Source of the DNA: Salinicoccus halitifaciens
Lineage (GTDB): Bacteria > Bacillota > Bacilli > Staphylococcales > Salinicoccaceae
NCBI RefSeq assembly: GCF_021026095.1
Contig: NZ_JAJNCU010000003.1
Coordinates: 186,001-250,000, forward strand
Reading direction: 5' to 3'
Length of the DNA: 64,000 nt
The position numbers and the translations under genes were made by a program. Shown one piece after another: positions 61,324 through 64,000 of this stretch. The notes beneath the pieces were generated by a model. It had not been told where the DNA came from. It did no database searches and worked only from the letters and a program-made list of their open reading frames with translations. Every line of letters starts with the position of its first letter. Position 1 is the stretch's first letter.

Positions 61324-62445
61324 ATGAAAATAACAGATGTGATCGTCAAAAGGTATTGGGATAACCAGCGCCCGGATATGAAGCACGCCGACGGCTATGA
61401 AGTCATCACGGTCGAGGTGCAGACGGATGCCGGCATCAGCGGCACAGGATTTCTTTCACTGCCCGTCTTCTCCCACGGACATATCGGCGATGTCATCGCC
61501 ACCCTGATCGGGCGCAACCTGCGGAACGTCGTACTGGGTGAAAACCCGCTCCATACTGAAGATGTCTGGCAGCGCATGTACAGCACCACTTGGAAACTCG
61601 GCGGAAAAGGCATCTTCCGTAAATGCATCGGTGCCATCGACATCGCCCTCTGGGACATCAAGGGTAAAGCGGCGAACTTGCCGGTCTCGGGATTGTTCGG
61701 CGGACATAAGCAGCATGTGAAGACTTATGCGAACGTCGCCCACCAGCTCCCGCCGGATGAACTCGCAGCGAAGGCTGTGGAATACACGGAGCAGGGGCAT
61801 ACGGCCCTGAAGATCCGCTGCGGCACCAGCGCCGTCCCGATCGAAGAGGCGGATGAGCGGGTGCGCCTCGTCAGGGAAGCCATCGGACCGGACATCAAGC
61901 TGATGGTCGACGTCAACGGCTCATGGGATGCAGAAACCGCCATACAGCAGCTGAAGAAATGGGAAAAATATGACCTCTACTGGCTTGAGGAGCCGGTGCC
62001 TTACGAAGACACCGCCGGATATGCGCACGTCAAACAGTTCGCAGGCAGCACCTACATCGCGGGTGGCGAGCAGCATGAAGGCCTGGATGAATTCAGGCAC
62101 CTGATCGAACGCAATGCCCTCGATATCGCACAGCCCGACGCTGCAACGACCGGCGGCATCACTGACTGGATGAAGATATATAATTTCGCGACGATGCACA
62201 ACATACCCGTCGCTCCGTGGAACCTCCAGCAGGTCCATATCCATATGGCCGTCGGCCTGCCGAATGTACAGTGGATCGAGTACTTCACGCCGGACCGCGG
62301 CTTCTTCCAGAACAGGCTGTTCGACGGCCCTGCGCTGAAGGAAGTCAGGAAAGCGGACGGCATATACTTTGAAGCGCCGGACGTGACCGGTCTCGGCATG
62401 GAATTGAATGAGGCAGTGGCGGAAGAGACGCTGCTCGACGAATAA
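61324..62445 (+). CDS. Mandelate racemase/muconate lactonizing enzyme family protein (enolase superfamily)
   Basis: 373 residues. The capping domain runs to about residue 125; the barrel holds Lys163 in ALKIR, the metal ligands Asp196 (VDVNG), Glu222 (WLEEP) and Glu249 (GGEQH), then Asp272 (QPDAATTGG), and PWNLQQVHIH with a candidate catalytic His. These enzymes abstract the alpha-proton of a carboxylate; most relatives are sugar acid dehydratases. It is under the SAM riboswitch and precedes a TTT-type carboxylate importer, so the substrate is probably an imported acid, perhaps sulfur-linked. Confidence 0.87.
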   Translation: MKITDVIVKRYWDNQRPDMKHADGYEVITVEVQTDAGISGTGFLSLPVFSHGHIGDVIATLIGRNLRNVVLGENPLHTEDVWQRMYSTTWKLGGKGIFRKCIGAIDIALWDIKGKAANLPVSGLFGGHKQHVKTYANVAHQLPPDELAAKAVEYTEQGHTALKIRCGTSAVPIEEADERVRLVREAIGPDIKLMVDVNGSWDAETAIQQLKKWEKYDLYWLEEPVPYEDTAGYAHVKQFAGSTYIAGGEQHEGLDEFRHLIERNALDIAQPDAATTGGITDWMKIYNFATMHNIPVAPWNLQQVHIHMAVGLPNVQWIEYFTPDRGFFQNRLFDGPALKEVRKADGIYFEAPDVTGLGMELNEAVAEETLLDE

Positions 62446-62491
62446 ACACCAATAAAATGCCCATGGGGCATAAATGAAAAGGAAGAGGTAA

Positions 62492-63502
62492 ATGAAGAAG
62501 AACCATATACTATTTTCGGCACTTATATTTTTGTCGGTGATTTTCCTGCAGGCCTGCGGCAACGGCGGCGGGGAAGAGGCATCAAACGGGGAAAACGGTG
62601 ATGCCGGCGGTGAAGCGGCGAACTACCCTGAGCGTACGATCGAGCTTGTCGTCGGATACGGCGAAGGCGGCGGTACGGACAACTTCGCACGCCTTGTCGG
62701 CCAGAAGATGAGTGAAAAACTCGGCGAAAACGTCAACGTCGTCAACCAGCCGGGTTCACGCGGTGCAATCGCGGAGGAATATGTACAGAATCAGCCGGCG
62801 GACGGCTATACGATCTGGGTGGCGACACCGGATATACTCGTCAACATAGCAACGGATTCAACGCCGTATCCTCTGGAGGACTACACACCGCTCGGACGCG
62901 GCCAGCTGGATACATACACCATCCAGACAAGCTCGGACAGTGAATTCGATGATATCGATGCAGTGATTGAAGCGGCCGAGGAAAACCCGGGCACCATCAC
63001 CATCGGCGGCACTTCCGCCGACGGTTTCGATGAACTGAGTGCCAACAGGGTCATGGAGGACCTCGGTGTTGAACTGAGATATGTGCCATATGACGAAGCA
63101 GGCATGATGCACAGTGATGTGCTCGGCGGACACACCGACCTGATGCTTGAAGAGATCGGTCCGGCAAAAGCGACGATCGAGTCAGGAGACCTGGATGTCC
63201 TTGCGATCTTCATCGATGACGAGGAAGTCGAAGGCTTTGAAGATGTACCGACCAACCCTGAGAGGGGCTGGGAATTCACCGACGGCAACGCCAGGAGCTT
63301 CTACGTGAAGTCGGATACACCTGAAGAGATCATCAATGTACTGGAAGAAGCGTATGCGGAAGTCATCCTTGAAGATGAGGAGTACCTGCAGTATGAAGAG
63401 GACAACTACCTCCATATCAGAGAAGACGGCTACCTGCCGCGCGAAGAATATGAGCAGCTCAACGAACAACTTCTGGAAGAATATGAAGAAACCCTGAACT
63501 AA
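62492..63502 (+). CDS. tctC: Tripartite tricarboxylate transporter substrate-binding lipoprotein TctC, second copy
   Basis: 336 residues with a lipoprotein signal ending FLQAC and a Gly/Asp/Asn linker. The receptor core has IELVVGYGEGGGTDNFAR (parts GYGEGGGTDNFAR), VVNQPGSRG and GGTSADGFDEL, matching TctC/Bug receptors. It should deliver a carboxylate to the permeases that follow. It belongs to the SAM-controlled operon. RBS GGAAGAGG precedes the ATG. Confidence 0.9.
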   Translation: MKKNHILFSALIFLSVIFLQACGNGGGEEASNGENGDAGGEAANYPERTIELVVGYGEGGGTDNFARLVGQKMSEKLGENVNVVNQPGSRGAIAEEYVQNQPADGYTIWVATPDILVNIATDSTPYPLEDYTPLGRGQLDTYTIQTSSDSEFDDIDAVIEAAEENPGTITIGGTSADGFDELSANRVMEDLGVELRYVPYDEAGMMHSDVLGGHTDLMLEEIGPAKATIESGDLDVLAIFIDDEEVEGFEDVPTNPERGWEFTDGNARSFYVKSDTPEEIINVLEEAYAEVILEDEEYLQYEEDNYLHIREDGYLPREEYEQLNEQLLEEYEETLN

Positions 63503-63516
63503 AGATCACACACCAC

Positions 63517-63555
63517 TTGAAAAGAGAGCGGCCGTCACGGCTGCCCTCTTTTCAA
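63517..63555 (+). terminator. Intercistronic hairpin between tctC and tctB
   Basis: TTGAAAAGAG (63517-63526) pairs with CTCTTTTCAA (63546-63555), with an inner GCGGCCG/CGGCTGC part. AT-rich sequence but no long T-run follows, so partial termination or mRNA protection is more likely than full termination. Confidence 0.7.
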
Positions 63556-63579
63556 AATTTATACATGGAGGTCGACCCG

Positions 63580-64000
63580 ATGCGGAATATAGGCATTTCC
63601 ATTATCATCATTTTGTTATCCGTCTTTTTATTTTATGACACTTTCAGCATTGAGGTTGCAGAGAGTGAGGAAATCGGCCCGGTGATGTGGCCGCGCATAC
63701 TGCTGATATCACTCTTTGTATTCGGCTTCACCCTGCTGGTCCAGTCCCTGTACCGTCTGAAGAAGGAGTCGGCGGAAAAATCCGGGGACCGGTTCGATGC
63801 CGTGAAGTTCTGGGGTTTCCTGATACTCATCATCCTGTACATCCCCGCACTCACATATATCGGCTTCATCATCGCAACACCGATCTGGATCTTCATACTC
63901 GCATTCATCGCCGGCATGCGGAAGGTGCTGCCGCTGATACTCACGCCTTTGATCGGCACGGCAGTGGTGACATTCCTCTTCCCCGTGCTGCTCAGGATTT
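63580..64000 (+). CDS. tctB: Tripartite tricarboxylate transporter small permease TctB (partial)
   Basis: 140 codons are present before the window ends. Four hydrophobic segments (about 4-20, 40-58, 78-97, 102-118) and GPVMWPRILLI after the first one are typical of TctB. GGAGGT precedes the ATG. A tctA gene would be expected just beyond the window. Confidence 0.85.
   Translation, partial: MRNIGISIIIILLSVFLFYDTFSIEVAESEEIGPVMWPRILLISLFVFGFTLLVQSLYRLKKESAEKSGDRFDAVKFWGFLILIILYIPALTYIGFIIATPIWIFILAFIAGMRKVLPLILTPLIGTAVVTFLFPVLLRI

Overview
The window looks like a chromosomal segment of a salt-tolerant, low-to-mid-GC Gram-positive bacterium of the Staphylococcaceae type (Salinicoccus or Jeotgalicoccus would fit; genus is inference). 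Reasons: strong AGGAGG-like ribosome binding sites, frequent TTG/GTG starts, lipoprotein substrate-binding proteins, CcpA-type cre sites, S-box and THI-box leaders, a GabR-type regulator and four Na+/solute symporters of the SSS family. No rRNA, tRNA, IS element, integrase or CRISPR array was seen. Almost everything is uptake and breakdown of small organic acids and nitrogenous carbon compounds.

Layout. 1-1.1 kb: end of a LysR regulator, a GNAT acetyltransferase and a 51-bp tandem repeat array. 1.1-16.8 kb: a visibly AT-rich catabolic island. It holds a DapA-family lyase, two M20 amidohydrolases, an N-carbamoyl-amino-acid-hydrolase-like enzyme, an SSS symporter with a small partner, GABA aminotransferase, a tartrate/isopropylmalate-type dehydrogenase, a semialdehyde dehydrogenase, a GntR/FCD regulator, a 2-hydroxyacid dehydrogenase and a TRAP transporter. 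The same operator stands at two promoters, and a scar of a deleted semialdehyde dehydrogenase gene lies between the symporter and the aminotransferase. 17-23.7 kb: a GC-richer paralogous set (SSS symporter, ureohydrolase, semialdehyde dehydrogenase, GABA aminotransferase) with a divergent gabR-like gene, reading as 4-guanidinobutyrate/GABA to succinate. 23.7-27.9 kb: an esterase, a VOC protein, a sirohydrochlorin chelatase and an acyl-CoA dehydrogenase/nucleoside hydrolase pair. 27.9-30.4 kb: an AT-rich insertion of small membrane genes ending in a diverged 3' fragment of the nucleoside hydrolase.

30.4-38.1 kb: prpD, prpB and a complete tripartite tricarboxylate transporter (TctABC) with a CitST-like two-component system; no methylcitrate synthase is present, so the locus looks built to import a methylcitrate-like acid. 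38.3-41.7 kb: an SDR oxidoreductase, a small secreted or anchored protein and an SSS symporter. 41.7-45.6 kb: a TPP riboswitch controlling a ThiXYZ-like ABC importer plus an acyl-CoA-dehydrogenase-fold flavoprotein. 45.7-51.4 kb: a small subunit plus SSS symporter, an APC permease plus creatininase-family enzyme, and an orphan betaine-binding lipoprotein whose two lobes are in permuted order. 51.5-54.9 kb: an McrBC-type restriction system with an EVE-like domain. 55.1-60.9 kb: an NAD-epimerase-like protein, then a ureohydrolase and a YjiH-family transporter divergently transcribed over twin palindromes, with an AAA+ regulator that lacks the GAFTGA loop. 61-64 kb: a SAM-I riboswitch in front of an enolase-superfamily dehydratase and a second TctC/TctB transporter that runs off the window.

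The most unusual signals are the GAFTGA-less activator with sigma-A-type promoters overlapping its probable operators, the SAM riboswitch over an enolase-superfamily/TTT operon, the TPP riboswitch over an acyl-CoA-dehydrogenase-like enzyme, the gabD scar, and the 51-bp inverted-pair repeat array.
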